Assembly (NCBI GenBank): GCA_022496185.1
Contig: WTXG01000003.1
Location: 1-64,000, forward strand
Source: Multifurca ochricompacta
Lineage: Eukaryota > Basidiomycota > Agaricomycetes > Russulales > Russulaceae
Direction: 5' to 3'
DNA: 64,000 nucleotides
This document shows positions 24,601 to 38,299 of this stretch, in pieces; the stretch's first letter is position 1; the number at the start of each line of letters is the position of its first letter. A model generated the notes under the pieces. That model was not told the DNA's origin. It saw only the letters and a list, made by a program, of their open reading frames with translations, and searched no databases. The translations under genes and the position numbers were made by a program.

Positions 24601-25798
24601 TCCTTGGCCTCCGGTCTTGCTGGAGGCGACTTGGATGGGTATGTCGTTCCTCACTCCCCTCACCCCAATTCCCCTCAAGCGCTCATCACCTTCCAGCGAT
24701 ACCTATGATATCTACATCGGCAACCCAGCGTTGCTCCCAACCATCCAAGCTCCGTCAGCGAGTTACCCCCCTGGTGAAATCCGAATGCTTGATAAAGATC
24801 GTGGTGATGCTACGGTCGAGGACATCTGCGATTTCATTGTCGAATATATCAATAGTGATGTCATGGTGCGCACCTGTCATGTGCTTGCGCCGCCAGGGAA
24901 CTCACGCCTTGGTACGATCCACAGGGCCTACTTGCAGACCGGCACATTGTTATCGCTGATCAATCCAAGGTGCGATACTATTCACCTATGTCACCACTTT
25001 GTCCTGACTCACTGATAGGACGGGGTATTTGATGAGCGGTGCATGAGGCTTGCAGCGTTGTGCAGCAAAGCTGTTGACTACCCAAAGAACGGAGTGCCAG
25101 TCGACATCCACAACAACAACTTACCGAAGACCTTGATCAAATTTAAGCCGGATTGGCACAAGGCGGAGGTAACTGGTGCTCGCGAGCTCGACTACTACGT
25201 GTCAGACCGTGCGTTAGGACACCTATTCCGAAACATCAAATTGCTTGACCCCAATGAGCCCATTGACGGTCTCCCTACCACTTCTGGAGAAATCGCTCCG
25301 CTTCAAGACCCGATCTCCCTTATCCTTGCGCCTCTCGTCCAGACCACGCTCAATTTGGAGGCAGGGGCCGAAGCACCCGGACCACCCGGACCAGAGAACG
25401 CACAGGCGGAACGGCTGCACGCTCACTACATGCGCGAGATGACGTACATCTGCGTGACTCACACCCTTGTCGATGCCCCGGACGTCCGTCTTAAAGAGGA
25501 AGAAGTCGTCCTGGGCACGATCCTCGCCAACTGCACGCAGCCGCGATGGCGCAACGACCGGTCTCACCGCATGAGAATACATGCCGAATCGCTGTTGCGA
25601 GACATAAGCGTACAGATCATCCAGTCTGATGGACCGCCGACGCCGGAACAGCTTCGGGAGGGTTTACCGGTCGCGTGGGGGATGTGGGGCTGGGCGCAGC
25701 ACCACCGAGATAAGGAATTCATCAAAAGTTTCTCGCTCGTCGCGCTCCGCATTATTCTTGACTGTCTCAAACGCCTTGATGCGCTTCCAAAAGCCTGA
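21647..25798 (+). CDS. RNA-dependent RNA polymerase, tandem copy 1 (apparent frameshifts)
   Basis: Eukaryotic cellular RdRP of the QDE-1/RDR type, which makes double-stranded RNA for silencing. Exon 1 is 21647-22210, exon 2 is 22266-22365, and a long exon starts at 22422. Conserved blocks include GPYTTQSNRVIRHY, YQFRFLGYKGVVVVD, RIPVPHSYQLVGVADEGQ and CLISRSPVIHPGDVQRV. The catalytic loop GGDLDGD is split by an intron after DLDG (near 24638), and GDATVEDICDFIVEYINSDV follows. Compared with copy 2, single bases are missing near 23366 and 23533, and about two bases are missing near 23800-23825, each breaking the frame. It is therefore either a recent pseudogene or carries sequencing indels. Some introns have GC donors. 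Confidence 0.88.
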
Positions 25799-26400
25799 CT
25801 GATTTTCCTGAAGTGGTGTTGTCATTTAAAGTTTTCAGTATTGTATTTCGTCTCGGATACGCAGTTTTTTTTGTAAAGTAGTGTGTGGGTGGGAAACTAC
25901 ATGACACGTGACAACAACGTGGGCTGCGGGCTCTTCCAATTCCAATTATCATCCTCTTCACCATCAGTCTCGCCATCAGTCAACGGTCGTGAGAGATGCT
26001 GCGCAGCGCCCCCGGGGATGTTGATGGAGCAAGATGCAGAGGAACACGACCTGACATCCCCCTTCTTTCCGTATGGAAGCGATATCATAGTTTTGAGACC
26101 AAACCAATCCGAAAGCAGGGCTCCCGCAGCTGGCAGCAGGCCTAGACACCTGTTAGTAACTCTATGTAGCCGCATACTAGCCTCATCGACACACGAAATG
26201 TGTTCAGAATTGTATTCTGACATGCTTCTAAATTTCTCTTCGCAGCTGCGCAAAGGGCGTCCGGACCTTGAGGTCTTATCACAATCGCATACTTTCCATC
26301 CCACAAATATTCGTCAGAGTGTCTATGTGAACCTTCTCACCAGACATATCTGTTACTACCACCCCCCAGACCACTTTCTCTTCATTCTTACGCTCACCAA
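25799..26400 (+). other. spacer between tandem RdRP genes
   Basis: Presumed terminator of copy 1 and promoter of copy 2. A reading frame runs across 25883-26515, but its translation shows no recognisable motif and its end overlaps the start of copy 2 in another frame. The TTACTACCACCCCCC stretch near 26352 is just upstream of the copy 2 start. Confidence 0.4.
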
Positions 26401-29400
26401 ATGGAAATCAATCTTAGAGGAATCGATTTTAAAGCAGACCTTTACGACATCTACGAAGCTGTGGAGGCCGTCCTCCACGGCCCCAAGTTTTACGACCCCA
26501 ATAATCGATAAATAACGGCAGAAAACCAAATTTCGAGGTCGTCCCCGGCGTGAGTTTCGCAGGGCGTATCCACGACGGAACGGCCATCCTGCGTGTCCCT
26601 GTAAGACTAGGGAAGCAACTACTTCGATGGTTTTGGGACGCACCCAATCGTAACGTCATCTCCCTCAACCATAGATCCCTACGGCTCTTCGATGCCCATA
26701 GTAAGGTCCCTCTGGAGGTTAAGCAAAAGCTTGAAAAGGTGCCATATATCAACCCTCGCAAGGAAAAACTACGTAAGGAGATCGAAGATGAAGCAAGACA
26801 GGTTCGTCTGCGAATTGCAAAACTCCAGTTCGGCGTGTGGTATACACACCCGGATACTCCCCCGAATCAAGGAAGAACATTCTCTGTTGAGCACGAATGC
26901 GAGTTTCTCAGCCAGAGCGCGGCATATATCAATCTGGTATACGAGCGTAGTCTCATTTGCATTGATGTACGTTTTGTCCTCTTTCGTGGCTCGGAACGCA
27001 ATGTTAACAACCAGCAACCCCATCTTGCAGATAGGGCAGCGAGAAACAGAAGAGACCAATAATCTGATCCTCGTAAAGTTTTCAAGCATCCATAAACTGG
27101 GCATCGGGTTCGATGCATCTAAGCAGCCTTGTGAGTGTTTCTTGTATCAGCACTTCCCGTTATTAACGATAGAATGGTAATCATCAGTCATCATATTCGA
27201 TTTGTACACGCCTCCTAGCTTTGAGCAGGAGAGTTATAATAACCGCATGCCCGAAGGTATCCAGCGAAACGGGAGACACAAGACGCGGGATCGCATATCT
27301 GCACTCGATAATAGCCATGCACGTATTGCAGAGTACGCGCATCACCTGCGCGTCATCCTCGCCAACCACAAAGACCTCCTCAAATTTGAGGAAATATGTC
27401 AGGTCGTTCAATGCCAGCCTCTACCAACCCGTGTTCACCGTGTAGATGCCTACGCGATGCGCTTCTTTAGGCAAGAGTTCGTTGACACCATTTCCTGTTG
27501 GATCCGGGGAATGGACTGGAGGGTTGCCTTTCAGATTGAGGCATATCTACGTTGTGGCCTCCCGACCACATTCGACTTGCTCGTTAACCTCCAGGAACCC
27601 ATTGAAGGCGTCATTCGTGACTATGGCTCGGAGGCGAGCGAGCTTCTGCGTCGATTTTCTGTGGCACTCCAGAAGCGGAACAGTGACGAAACTCCGAGCG
27701 CTTGCCTCGCGCGCGTTCGCGCAGAGAATCGAAAAATTGAGTCGCTTAGGCCTCCCAAGGGTACATTTGGTGCCATCACGTAATCGTCACTCCCTCCCGG
27801 ATGCTCCTCGAGGGACCCTACACGACACAGTCCAATCGCGTCATTCGACAGTACCAAAGTCGCGACCCTACCCTCGCAGAGCGCTTCGTGCGCGTAGAAT
27901 TCCGAGATGAAGACCACCTTCCCTATCGTTGGGACGGCAACGTCGACGGAACATGGATTTTGCAGCAGCGTGTCGGCAAAATCCTGCGTGATGGATTCGA
28001 ACTCAGCGGGCGGAGGTTCGAGTTCCTTGCGTACTCCGCCAGCTCATTGCGCGAACATACCGTATGGTTCGTTGCACCGTTTCATGATCCCGTGGAGGGA
28101 ATCGTCAACGCAGAGAGTATTCGGGCATCACTCGGTGATTTTTCAGAACTGGTACGAACACCGAGCAAGTACGCGGCACGGATTGCGCAGGCATTCACTG
28201 CGACCGATCCTAGCGTGATAATCAGCCGCGACCAATGGGAAGAGCAGGAAGACTTGGGTCCTCACACCGACGGTGTCGGCACAATCTCGCCAGACTTGGC
28301 TGATATGATATGGGATGAAAGGTGCCGTACAAGTGGGAACCTGAAGGAAAGTCGGGTGAAACCGTCGGCATACCAATTCCGGTTCCTTGGATACAAAGGG
28401 GTGGTCGTTGTCGACAGTCGACTTAAAGGTATCAGGATGCGGTTGCGCAAGTCTCAGCGGAAGTTTCTGGTGCATAATGTGACAGAGGCTGGATTCGAGA
28501 TTGCGCGTTCGTTCGACTACCCGAATCCGGTCCACCTTAATAAGTTCGCCGCTCTCGTCATTTCCTCTACGCACGCACGTATTAACTTATGGCTTGATCA
28601 TCGAAGGCCCATCGTCATGGCACTGGAAGACCGCGGTGTCAAGAAAAGTGTTTTTATAGACCTTCAGAATGCAGCGAAAGCGCACATCTACCTCGCCAGC
28701 GACTCACTGAAGATATTTGCTGGCCTGCTCAAGAGCCACGGCCTTGGCAGCAAGTTCAACCTGACATTTATTCTTGAGCAACTTATCAAGCATGGACTCG
28801 AGTTTAAGGGCCATCCTGACAATGAGGCAATTAGGAGCGCGTTCCTTGGACGCTTAGTTCGCAACTCTATAAATCACTCGCTCCGCGACTTAAAATTTAA
28901 GGCACGAATCCCAGTTCCACAAAGCTATCAGTTAGTTGGCGTTGCGGACGAAGGACAAGCTTATATCAATGAAGGTGTAGACCCGTCCAAGGTGTTTACG
29001 TTGAAGGAAGGTTTTATCTATGGTTTGTCTCTTTGTGACCCTGGGGTCGAGCTGTCTTATTCATACGGTGATGTGTAGTCTGTGTGCAAGAAGCCGCGGA
29101 CAAAGAGCCTGAATATTTCAAGGGCACATGCCTCATTTCCAGGAGCCCAGTAATCCACCCTGGTGATGGCACGTATTCGAGTTCGAGTGCTTAGCCAGGC
29201 TTGAAAACTCATTGGGGTTGCAGTACAACGTGTCTACGCGGTGGGCAAGCCCCCCGATGATAAAATCTGCTTTTTCAGAGGGTTGAAGAATGTCGTCGTC
29301 TTACCTGCTGTCGGTACGCAACATGCAGCAAATAGCCTTGCTGATGCCACTTATTAACGCCTTTTCTCCAGGTGAACGTTCGTTGGCGTCGTGCCTTGCT

Positions 29401-30608
29401 GGTGGTGATTTAGACGGGCATGTAGTGCACACATCAGAACGCCAGAAGGGCTCACCATTTACCTTCCAGTGACACCTATGATGTTTACTATAACAATCCG
29501 GCGTTGCTTCCCACTGTCCACACGCCTCCAGCGGAATATCCTCCTGGTGAAGTATGGACACTGAACAATGGCCGTGGTGATGCTACCGTCCAGGATATTT
29601 GTGACTTTTTCGTTGAATACATCCATTCTGATGTCATGGTAAATCGGCGTCTATGTTTACACCTCGCCTTCATGGAACTCATGTCGTTATGCGCTCCACA
29701 GGGCTTGCTAGCAGACAGACACATCACTATCGCAGATCAATCAAAGGTAAAGTTCTCTACTCTCTTCGTGGAATTACTGCATCCTCACATAATGATAGGA
29801 TGGTGTATTCGATAAGCGGTGTATGAAACTCGTCCCACTGTGCAGCAAGGCGGTCGACTACGCCAAGAACGGGATGCCGGTTGACCTCCGTAACAATTTG
29901 CCGAGAACGCTGATAAAGTTCAAGCCAGACTGGCATAGGCCTGAAGTGACTGGCGCTCGCGATCTCGACTACTACGTGTCGGACCGCGCGCTCGGGTTCC
30001 TTTTCCGGGAGATCGACCTCCACGACCCTAATGAACCTCTCGAGGGCTTCCCGGTCGCATCTCCGGGGACAATTGTTGCACCGCTGGAGGACCCAATCTC
30101 TCGTATTCTCGCGCCCCTCGTCCATTCCATACTTGGTCACGGTATGCTAATGACCGTGACCGCCGAGGCAGAGAAGGGTGAACTAGCAGCTAAGGCGGAA
30201 GGGCTACACGCGCGCTACGTACAAGAAATACGATACACCTGCATGACGCACACCCTCGTCGAGGCACCAGACGTTTGTTTGACAGAGGAAGAGGTCGTAC
30301 TGGGCACGATCCTTGCCAACTGTACGCGACCGCGGTGGCGCTTGAATCGCATGCACCGCCTGAAGTTGCACTCTGAGATGTTGGTGCGCGATATTCGCGC
30401 AGACATCATCTCCCCTGAAGAAGGTTGCGACACACTCCCACAGCAGATGGGAAAGAGTTGGTTGTGTAAAGGTCTGCGGAGCGCGTGGGACACCTGGGTC
30501 TGGACGCGGCACAACCAAGGGAAGGAATTCATTGAGAGCTTTTCGCTGATTGCACTCGAGGTAATTCTTGATTGCCTCCAGCGTCTCGGTGAGCTGCCTG
30601 ATAGTTGA
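26401..30608 (+). CDS. RNA-dependent RNA polymerase, tandem copy 2 (apparent frameshifts)
   Basis: Same family and exon pattern as copy 1, from MEINLRGIDFKADLYD (26401) to LQRLGELPDS (30608). It carries the complete middle region that is broken in copy 1 (28154-29030), then VQEAADKEPEYFKGTCLISR, HPGDVQRVYAVGK and the catalytic GGDLDGD split by an intron starting at 29418 with a GC donor. GEVWTLNNGRGDATVQDICD and a C-terminal helical domain follow. Exon 1 is 566 nt against an expected 567: one base is missing near 26502, giving an early stop. Another base is missing near 27771. A product starting at an internal codon would lack the N-terminal part. Its function is therefore uncertain, although the catalytic half is open. 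Confidence 0.88.
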
Positions 30609-31304
30609 GATGGGCCCGTATATGTGGCCTCTATCTCACTCTCTGTGTGTTGTTTGAATTTTCAAAGCTGGATGGAGGAAGGGAGGAAAGTCAGTGAGTA
30701 GCGCTACTCGTGACATGTTTGTGAAGTAAGCCGATGGCTGGGCCCATTGGTACCGACCCTACAATTAAATAGCAAAGCAGCACGTATGGAAACTCGAGTC
30801 TGTATGAAGGACGAGATTTAAAACCCAGTAGATTCACCTCAGGTGGGAAATAAAATTAAAATAAAAAGATAAAAAAATAAAACATATTTGGCTTCAACTC
30901 GTTTTCGTTTTTATTGGGGGAAAAATGGGATGGTCTTTGCAACTTATTGAACTCCATTTTGTTTTTTTTTTTTACCACGATTACCTATGGCTTTCGAGGC
31001 TTTCGAGAGGAGCCTGCGATATGGCAGATGGAGGGGGTGTCAAATACATGGGACATGGACACACTCAAATAGTCAATAGGGAGCAGCAGTCCCCAATTGT
31101 CTGCCCCAAAAACCTCCGCCCCTCTCGGGAATGGCAAGTTAAGAATCTAGTAACAGTAGCAGTAGCAGTAGTAGTGCACAATATCAATAACTTTGTATAC
31201 AAGGCCAGCTCACACACGAACATGTCCTAGTTTGTGGTCCAAGTCCAGAAAAATATCCTCTCGGGTTACGGTACTAGTGAACTACTGAGAAAAATTCTTT
31301 GACA
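30609..31304. other. intergenic, no gene recognised
   Basis: Holds A/T-rich stretches near 30845-30885 and a GTAGCA/GTA microsatellite near 31150-31175. No coding seen. Confidence 0.5.
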
Positions 31305-32885
<1,581 letters not shown>

Positions 32886-33021
32886 CGCTGCTGGCCCACA
32901 ATTCACAATTGACAAAAACGGGGAGAGAACTCGAAGATCATGAGCAAGGAGAGAAGAGGAGCAAGGAGGCGGTGGGAGTCTTCATATATTATATAATTAA
33001 AGGCAGCAAAAAAAAAGGAAA

Positions 33022-33095
33022 TGGTTCGACCCGGGTTCGAACCGGGGACCTTCTGTGTGTTAGACAGATGCGATAACCAACTACGCCATCGAACC
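33022..33095 (-). tRNA. tRNA-Val (AAC)
   Basis: On the minus strand the cloverleaf is clear: acceptor stem GGTTCGA pairs with TCGAACC, the anticodon stem TCTGT/ACAGA encloses loop CTAACAC with anticodon AAC, and the T-arm is CCCGG TTCGAAC CCGGG. There is no intron. It lies between the divergent glutaminyl cyclase and TRAPPC4 genes. Confidence 0.93.
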
Positions 33096-33131
33096 TTGGA
33101 TTAATTTTAGTCTTAATCTTGAACACCCACC

Positions 33132-33712
33132 ATGGCCATCTTTGGTCTCTGGGTATGTCTTATGTCCTATCTCTATCTCTTTTTCCTTTAACTAAAGCTC
33201 GTGAATAAAGGTGATCAATAAAGCTGGCGGACTTGTCTATCAACGAAATTTTGCTGGTAAGGCCTTCACCACTCCTCTCATGGGGCTTAATCTCAGTGAT
33301 CAGATGGTCTCGCCCAACTCACTTCCAATGAATATCTCGTCCTCGCTGGAACCCTACATGGTATCCATGCTATCACGAGCCGACTATCCCCGACCGGCTC
33401 GAGCTCTGGCGCTCATGTCATCGAGGCGGAGACGTTCAAGATGACTATCCTTCTTACCCCCACTGGTCTGCCCCTTTCTCTTTTTCTTTCCAACCTTCCC
33501 CCATTCAGAGGTGTTTATTTTTTCACGCAGGCACAAAGTTTGTATTGCTCACGTCACTTGCCGAAACGTCAGCGAATGCTGTGCTTCAGAAGGTTTATGA
33601 AGCGTACGCAGATGGTGTGATGAAGAACCCATTTCACACGCCTGATATGCCAATCCGTTCGGAGGTTTTTGACACGAAAATTGCGGCACTTATAGAACCT
33701 GGACACACATAG
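33132..33712 (+). CDS. TRAPP complex subunit 4 (Trs23-like)
   Basis: Core TRAPP subunit with a longin/sybindin fold, which acts in the Rab1/Ypt1 exchange factor that tethers vesicles at ER-Golgi. Exons 33132-33152, 33211-33256, 33304-33465 and 33531-33712 join in frame to 136 residues. The protein starts MAIFGLWVINKAGGLVYQRN. The conserved NEYLVLAGTLHGIHAI and SRLSPTGSSSGAHVIEAETF follow, and it ends TPTGTKFVLLTSLAETSANA, VYEAYADGVMKNPFHTPDMP and the C-terminal RSEVFDTKIAALI. The first exon is only 21 nt. Nothing is missing compared with the short fungal/animal form; yeast Trs23 carries an insert that this one lacks. It is convergent with CBP3. Confidence 0.92.
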
Positions 33713-33927
33713 GGCACACTGAAGCTAGATGCATGCATTCATACGCTTTGGATTCCTCCCCTCTTGCGCCATTGGTATGGCCAAGGTAGTAGTTCCCCCC
33801 TCTCCAACCGAGAGCAGTGAAAATGAGTGATGTAATTCAAGTGTCATTAACTACAGCACGTCCTGTACGAACTGCGAGAAATCAAAGTATAATCTACCAC
33901 CACCTACCTCCACCTCCCACCTTTTGG

Positions 33928-35305
33928 TTAGTTAGGGGACTCTTCCCGCAACAAATCGTCTAAAAGCGCTTTTGCGCTTGAAATTTTTCTAAAGCGGAGC
34001 GCCTCCACACCTTCCGCCTCCCGCCCCAACGCAGCGCCAGCTCCCATAATTTTTTCATCCGAGACCTCCGCCAGCCGCGCGACCTCGCCACGCGCATAGG
34101 CGGTGAGCACGAGCATCGTCTCAGGGAACTTGACATACGCGTCCCGCTCCTCCGGTCCGAAATCATGCACCCCAGAACCATCGTCTCTTATCTTCCTCGC
34201 AGCCTCGCCGTTCATCACCAAATGAGCCACCGCACCCTCACCCTCACCCTCACCGCCCTCTCCATTCGCACCACCACCGCTACCACCGGAATTCAACACA
34301 CGTCGGAACTCGGGAACGGGCGAGGTGGGTGCAAGCGCTAGCGCGAGACCCTGTGCACCTCGCGCGCCGAGAAGGTTACGCCACATCGCGGCGGCAAACA
34401 CGGCGTCCGATTCCTGAGCGAGGGCAAGATCGAGCGCGAGGCCCAGACCGGCCCATTGCTCCCGGAATATCTTCATCTGTTTCTTCACCAGCGCTTCGGG
34501 GGCGCTCCGCACGCGCTTCTTCTTGGGGGTGCTGGTGCTGGCGTCGACGTCGCCTCCATCTGTATTAGAAGGGATGCTGTAAAAGGAAGAGGTAGGTGGG
34601 GGAGAGGGAGAGGGAGATCGAGAGGAAGAGAGAGTGGAAGAGGTGGATGCAGGAGCCTGCGCCTGCGATTGAGGCTGGAGGACTTGTCGGATGCGGTCCT
34701 CAATGTCCAGGAAGAAGTGGTCGATAAGTCCTTGGATATATGCTTGACCTTGCGGAGCCGGGAGAGAGCGCAGACGCGTCGTGAGTATCCATACGTGAAA
34801 GTTGGTCACCATGAACCAGGATTGAAACGTCGGGGGAAGATGACATTCTGTTGTCATTGGATCAAATGTCTAACTTTTATTAATTGAAAAGGGGGGAGGG
34901 GGGGATTGTGGGGGGGGGGGAAGGAGTTGGCAGCCCTCACGCACCTTGAACCCAAAATTCACGGTCCTCTTCCGTGCGAACGACGCAGAGTTGCTCATAC
35001 AGAGCCAGCGCGCGCCGCGCCGCGACTTGACGTGCGTTGCCATATCCAAGCGCGCCAAATACGTTGAGGAATACGCGCATTGCTGTCGGCGACTGCTTCA
35101 ACTTTCGTGTGAGCCACGATTGCTCTGGTGGGGGCGCCCCTTCGTGCTGGTACGGTTTTTGTGTCGGGTCCGGTGGTGTTGGTTTTGGTGTTGTTGACAC
35201 CGAAGCGTATGACCGTAACGGATAGGCATGGGCGTAAGCGTTCACATTCCTTTGAATAAGGATAGCCTGCGATCGTTTTAAGAGGGCGCGCTGCATGGGA
35301 ATCAA
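33928..35305 (-). CDS. CBP3: ubiquinol-cytochrome c chaperone, CBP3/UQCC1-like
   Basis: Mitochondrial assembly factor that binds newly made cytochrome b for complex III. Exon 1 is 35305-34945 and exon 2 is 34847-33928, joined over a 97-nt intron to 426 residues. The N-terminus is basic and hydroxylated (MIPMQRALLKRSQAILIQRN), as in a mitochondrial presequence. The chaperone domain begins ALYEQLCVVRTEEDREFWVQ and continues ECHLPPTFQSWFMVTNFHVW. YIQGLIDHFFLDIEDRIRQV and KKQMKIFREQWAGLGLALDL follow. Low-complexity serine/proline and glycine stretches (near 34580-34640 and 34230-34290) are insertions relative to the compact family core. All core segments look intact. Confidence 0.9.
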
Positions 35306-35439
35306 TAGTCACTGGGGGGCAGGGGCACAGTGGTCTGTTGCGGTCGCGGTCGCGGAAAGTTGTGAGGGGTACCCAGATGACATCGGACCGAGTTCCGTTC
35401 AACCTACCACTTCCTGTTCCTCCCTACTCACGCGCGAAG

Positions 35440-35632
35440 AAACAAAAACACGCGAAATCCCGCTTGCTTACTGTCCTGCCCTCTTCCTCTTCCTCTTCCT
35501 CAACAAGGTGAGGACGGTCTCTAACGGTGCGGGGGCTGTTGCTGTGACCGCAGCGGTAGCTATCGATCCGGAACTTGGGCAGGCGCGTGGTGAGGCGGAG
35601 GGCGTCGTTGGACGATTGGAGCGAGGATAACG
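35440..35632 (+). pseudogene. fragment of the bZIP-like gene (last-exon remnant)
   Basis: The translated strand gives SNGAGAVAVTAAVAIDPELG and a GRLERG end, the same as the C-terminus of the gene at 56404-57948 apart from small changes. It is preceded by the CCTCTTCCTCTTCC tract that lies in that gene's last intron. Exon sequence between these two points, including the poly-alanine part, is missing. It has no start and is not expected to be expressed as protein. Confidence 0.75.
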
Positions 35633-35945
35633 ATTTTGGTGGCTAGGGCTGAAGAGGGCCAGAGAGCAGAGGAGTCCAGTCTAGTCCACCCTATGATTTG
35701 AGTTTTGTTTCATTCTGGGTACTGGGTTGTGTTTTCGCCTCGCCTCATTCTTTCCTTTTATTTTTTCCTTTCCCCCCGCCCACCCATCTTCTTTTCTAGT
35801 AGGACTTGTCCCTCGAACCGCGATTTTCTGGCTTATATGCGGCGGCGCAACGAAACGCTCCTCACACCCCCTGACTTGTGTATATTCCCTACTTGTACAT
35901 GTGGAAGTTTGTAATTCGAAATTTTTATTTTATTGAATTGGAGAG

Positions 35946-36473
35946 CCAGCATTCGCCTCAAGACCGTTGAATAACCCCCCCCCCCCCCTTCATAGACGGT
36001 TAAAGAAACATCCTGGTTTATTCGGTATTCCATTTCCGCTCGTGATGGTTGGTGCATCCTTCGGTTTGCAGACCTTCACGCAGACGCATATATGACTTGC
36101 ACAGTCACAGTCAGAAAGTTGCTCAGGTGCGTGTGTGGCTCACCACATTTACCCTAACTCATTTATTCATTGTTTCTCACATTTGTGAGGGCAGATCAGA
36201 TAAACCGTGAACAGGAACCTGGTCTCGACAAAAATCGAAAGAAGTTTGACGCTCGAGAGGAATATTTCATCAGTCTTTTTTTCTTTTCTTTTCTTTTCTT
36301 TTCTCATCCCCCTCTTTTTTGGTAGAAATGGCGCGGGGAGCCAGGAAGAATGGGAATGTGGGCGCATCGAAAGACCGAAAGGCTTGCCCGAATGGGGTGT
36401 CGCACCTGCTCAACCATCACCACTCGTACCCGATGTTATTGTAAACCCTGGAACGACGAACATAAACCGTTGA
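35946..36473 (+). pseudogene. COX16 pseudogene in duplication arm 1
   Basis: Matches the COX16 gene at 55426-56007 over all three exons, from the CCAGCATTC start region to the terminal GTTGACG. The start ATG has become AG/GAG (GAGAGCCAGCATTC). The poly-C run in exon 1 is expanded to 14-15 C (about 35976-35990), which shifts the frame. Exon 1 end and exon 3 also differ. The intact copy is thus the one at 55 kb. Confidence 0.85.
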
Positions 36474-37289
36474 CGCAAAAAAAAACAAACAAACACCCTT
36501 TAAAAAAATCCCGGATTCTCTGTGAAAATCTTCTAAATCCGTTTTCTACCTGTCCATATCATTCATTTCTACTTTTTTTTGGGGGGGTGGGAGGTAGGAG
36601 GGGAGCAACCTTTACGCACTTTAACTTATTATTTAGAAACGTCATCGCATGCACACATATCTCCGGTATCCCGTTGATAAGGGGGGGTTGTATTTTATTC
36701 TGTTCTGTGAGGTGTTATTTCGTCTTTTTTTATTCCTATCGGGTTCGTTTACATGAACCCCCCCATTCTCCGCCTGTACCTACCGAATAAGAAACAAAAA
36801 AAAAAAAAAGAACAACATAATGTGCTTCTGATCGCTAGAGCTAGATGTAAGTTACGTCGTGGGTGGTGAAGCAAGGAAGGAAGGAAGGGGTTGGCGGTGT
36901 ATACTTAGTTAGTCAGTGTGTCAATACACGTTTGGTTTTTCCACCACCGGTCATCATTACCCCAGATTTTATTTGTTGTGTTCTTTTTTTCTCTCTCTCT
37001 TTTCTTTTTCATTACACACGCGGGGCCAAAGGAAAGGAAAGGGAGATGGACGGGCACACGGGCACACGGGCACGGGTACGGGCATGGGCATGGGCACAGG
37101 CGAGATGGGGCCAAACTTTGTCGGGTAAAACCTTTGTACCCCCCACTCACAGAACGGCGTCAAACGTAGTCCGTCATCGTCTTACAACTTTTTTCCTTTA
37201 TTCTTCTTTCAAGCGATCGTGCACTTACGGTCTTATATTTTACCTTGAAAAAACAAAAAAAAGGGAGGGACACAAAGTTGGAGACAATA

Positions 37290-37729
37290 GCCTCTATTGA
37301 CTTGTAATATACAATTTGGCGTGGCTGCTCAGTGAAGAGTGTCGATTTCTCAATCAGTATGTGTTTACTGAGGAGGCTTTGACCCCAGCTTTATGTATCA
37401 TCGACAGAGGCAGGCTAGAGATAAGCAATCTAGTCACCTATGTTAAAGAGCCGCAGAAGAGGTTCCTCCTTTTCTTCTAAATTCGACTGTCGGTAGCATT
37501 TTTCTACTCCATCCTACTGTATTCATGATGTACTGTACCTCGTTCACGCGATATTGAATACAAAACACGTCTCATATCCGACCTTGCTTCTGCTTATGCT
37601 GACAATTCTTGACTTACCCTCAACTTCTATCCATCCAAGTCTATATCAACGGGGGAAGTGTATCGTCAGACTCGGGTGATTAAATACAACCAGATCTATT
37701 ACGCACCTCCAAGTTTTCCTCTCTTTACA
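37290..37729 (+). repeat. 3' flank module of the nuclease-kinase repeat (copy 2)
   Basis: The block runs from CTCTATTGACTTG through AGTGAAGAGTGTCGATTTCTC to GACTCGGGTGATTAAATAC. It recurs in the reverse orientation at about 54195-54590 and, partly, forward at 51410-51620 and near 16110-16317. It lies at the 3' side of the kinase-like coding part in each case. No coding. Confidence 0.7.
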
Positions 37730-37978
37730 GGTTGCTTAACCCACGTTCTAGCACCAAGGAATCATGTTCCTTCGTAATTCATAAATCATTCCGATCCAAT
37801 CCCTTCGTTAAGTCCAGGTGAATGCGAGAAGTCGGATAGTATAGCGGTCCAGAATCCACTTCCCCACCCCAATCGAAATCTACCAACATGATCTCTTCAG
37901 AGTTCCTCTTGCTGATGACCATGTTCGCTTCTCGAAGGTCCCCATGCACCCATCCCTTTTCATGAATTTGTTCACCGC
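37730..37978 (-). pseudogene. nuclease-kinase family, kinase C-terminal fragment
   Basis: Minus-strand translation gives the HGDLREANMVIS and MLVDFDWGGEVDSGPLYYP type of kinase motifs, followed by the family C-terminus. It is cut at 37978, where arm 1 of the inverted duplication ends, so it lacks the N-lobe and the nuclease domain. It corresponds to the 3' part of copy E (about 53897-54195). Confidence 0.7.
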
Positions 37979-38299
37979 CTACCCGCTCTGCGTTCTAATG
38001 ATTACAGTCTGTATCAGTAGCCAAAGTTCCAGCTTGTCTCCTACTCTGGTCAACATCCCCAAGCTTTTGTTCTCCAGCTCTAGCCTATACATTGTCAATG
38101 TGCACCGTGGCCTACCTCAAGCAAGTGGAAGTGCACGACACTGCTGCTCTCATGTAGAATCAATGCCAACAACGACAACATGGGCACTGGAGAGTAGTTT
38201 AATTGGACCGTCAGTGGCATTTTCTACACCATGTACCGTATCTTGTTCACGCGTTATGGAAATACTGAGAAACACATCAGCGAACCTGGGAGTCTCAAG

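Larger units (their letters stand above)
35440..37978 (+). repeat. arm 1 of a large inverted segmental duplication
   Basis: Read forward, this segment matches the reverse complement of about 53897-56970 in the same order: bZIP-like gene tail, COX16, microsatellite-rich spacer, shared 3' flank, kinase tail. Breakpoints are near 35440 (inside the intron tract of the bZIP-like gene) and near 37978, where homology stops at the TTCATGAATTTGTTCACC string. This arm has an internal deletion of much of the bZIP-like last exon. Divergence is visible throughout, with many indels in homopolymers. Confidence 0.85.

Noticed and set aside
36863..37300. Gene in 36.8-37.3 kb (and its mirror at 54.6-55.0 kb)
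   Set aside because: Low-complexity ACGGGC and T-rich sequence; the two copies differ by frame-breaking indels, so no protein is conserved.
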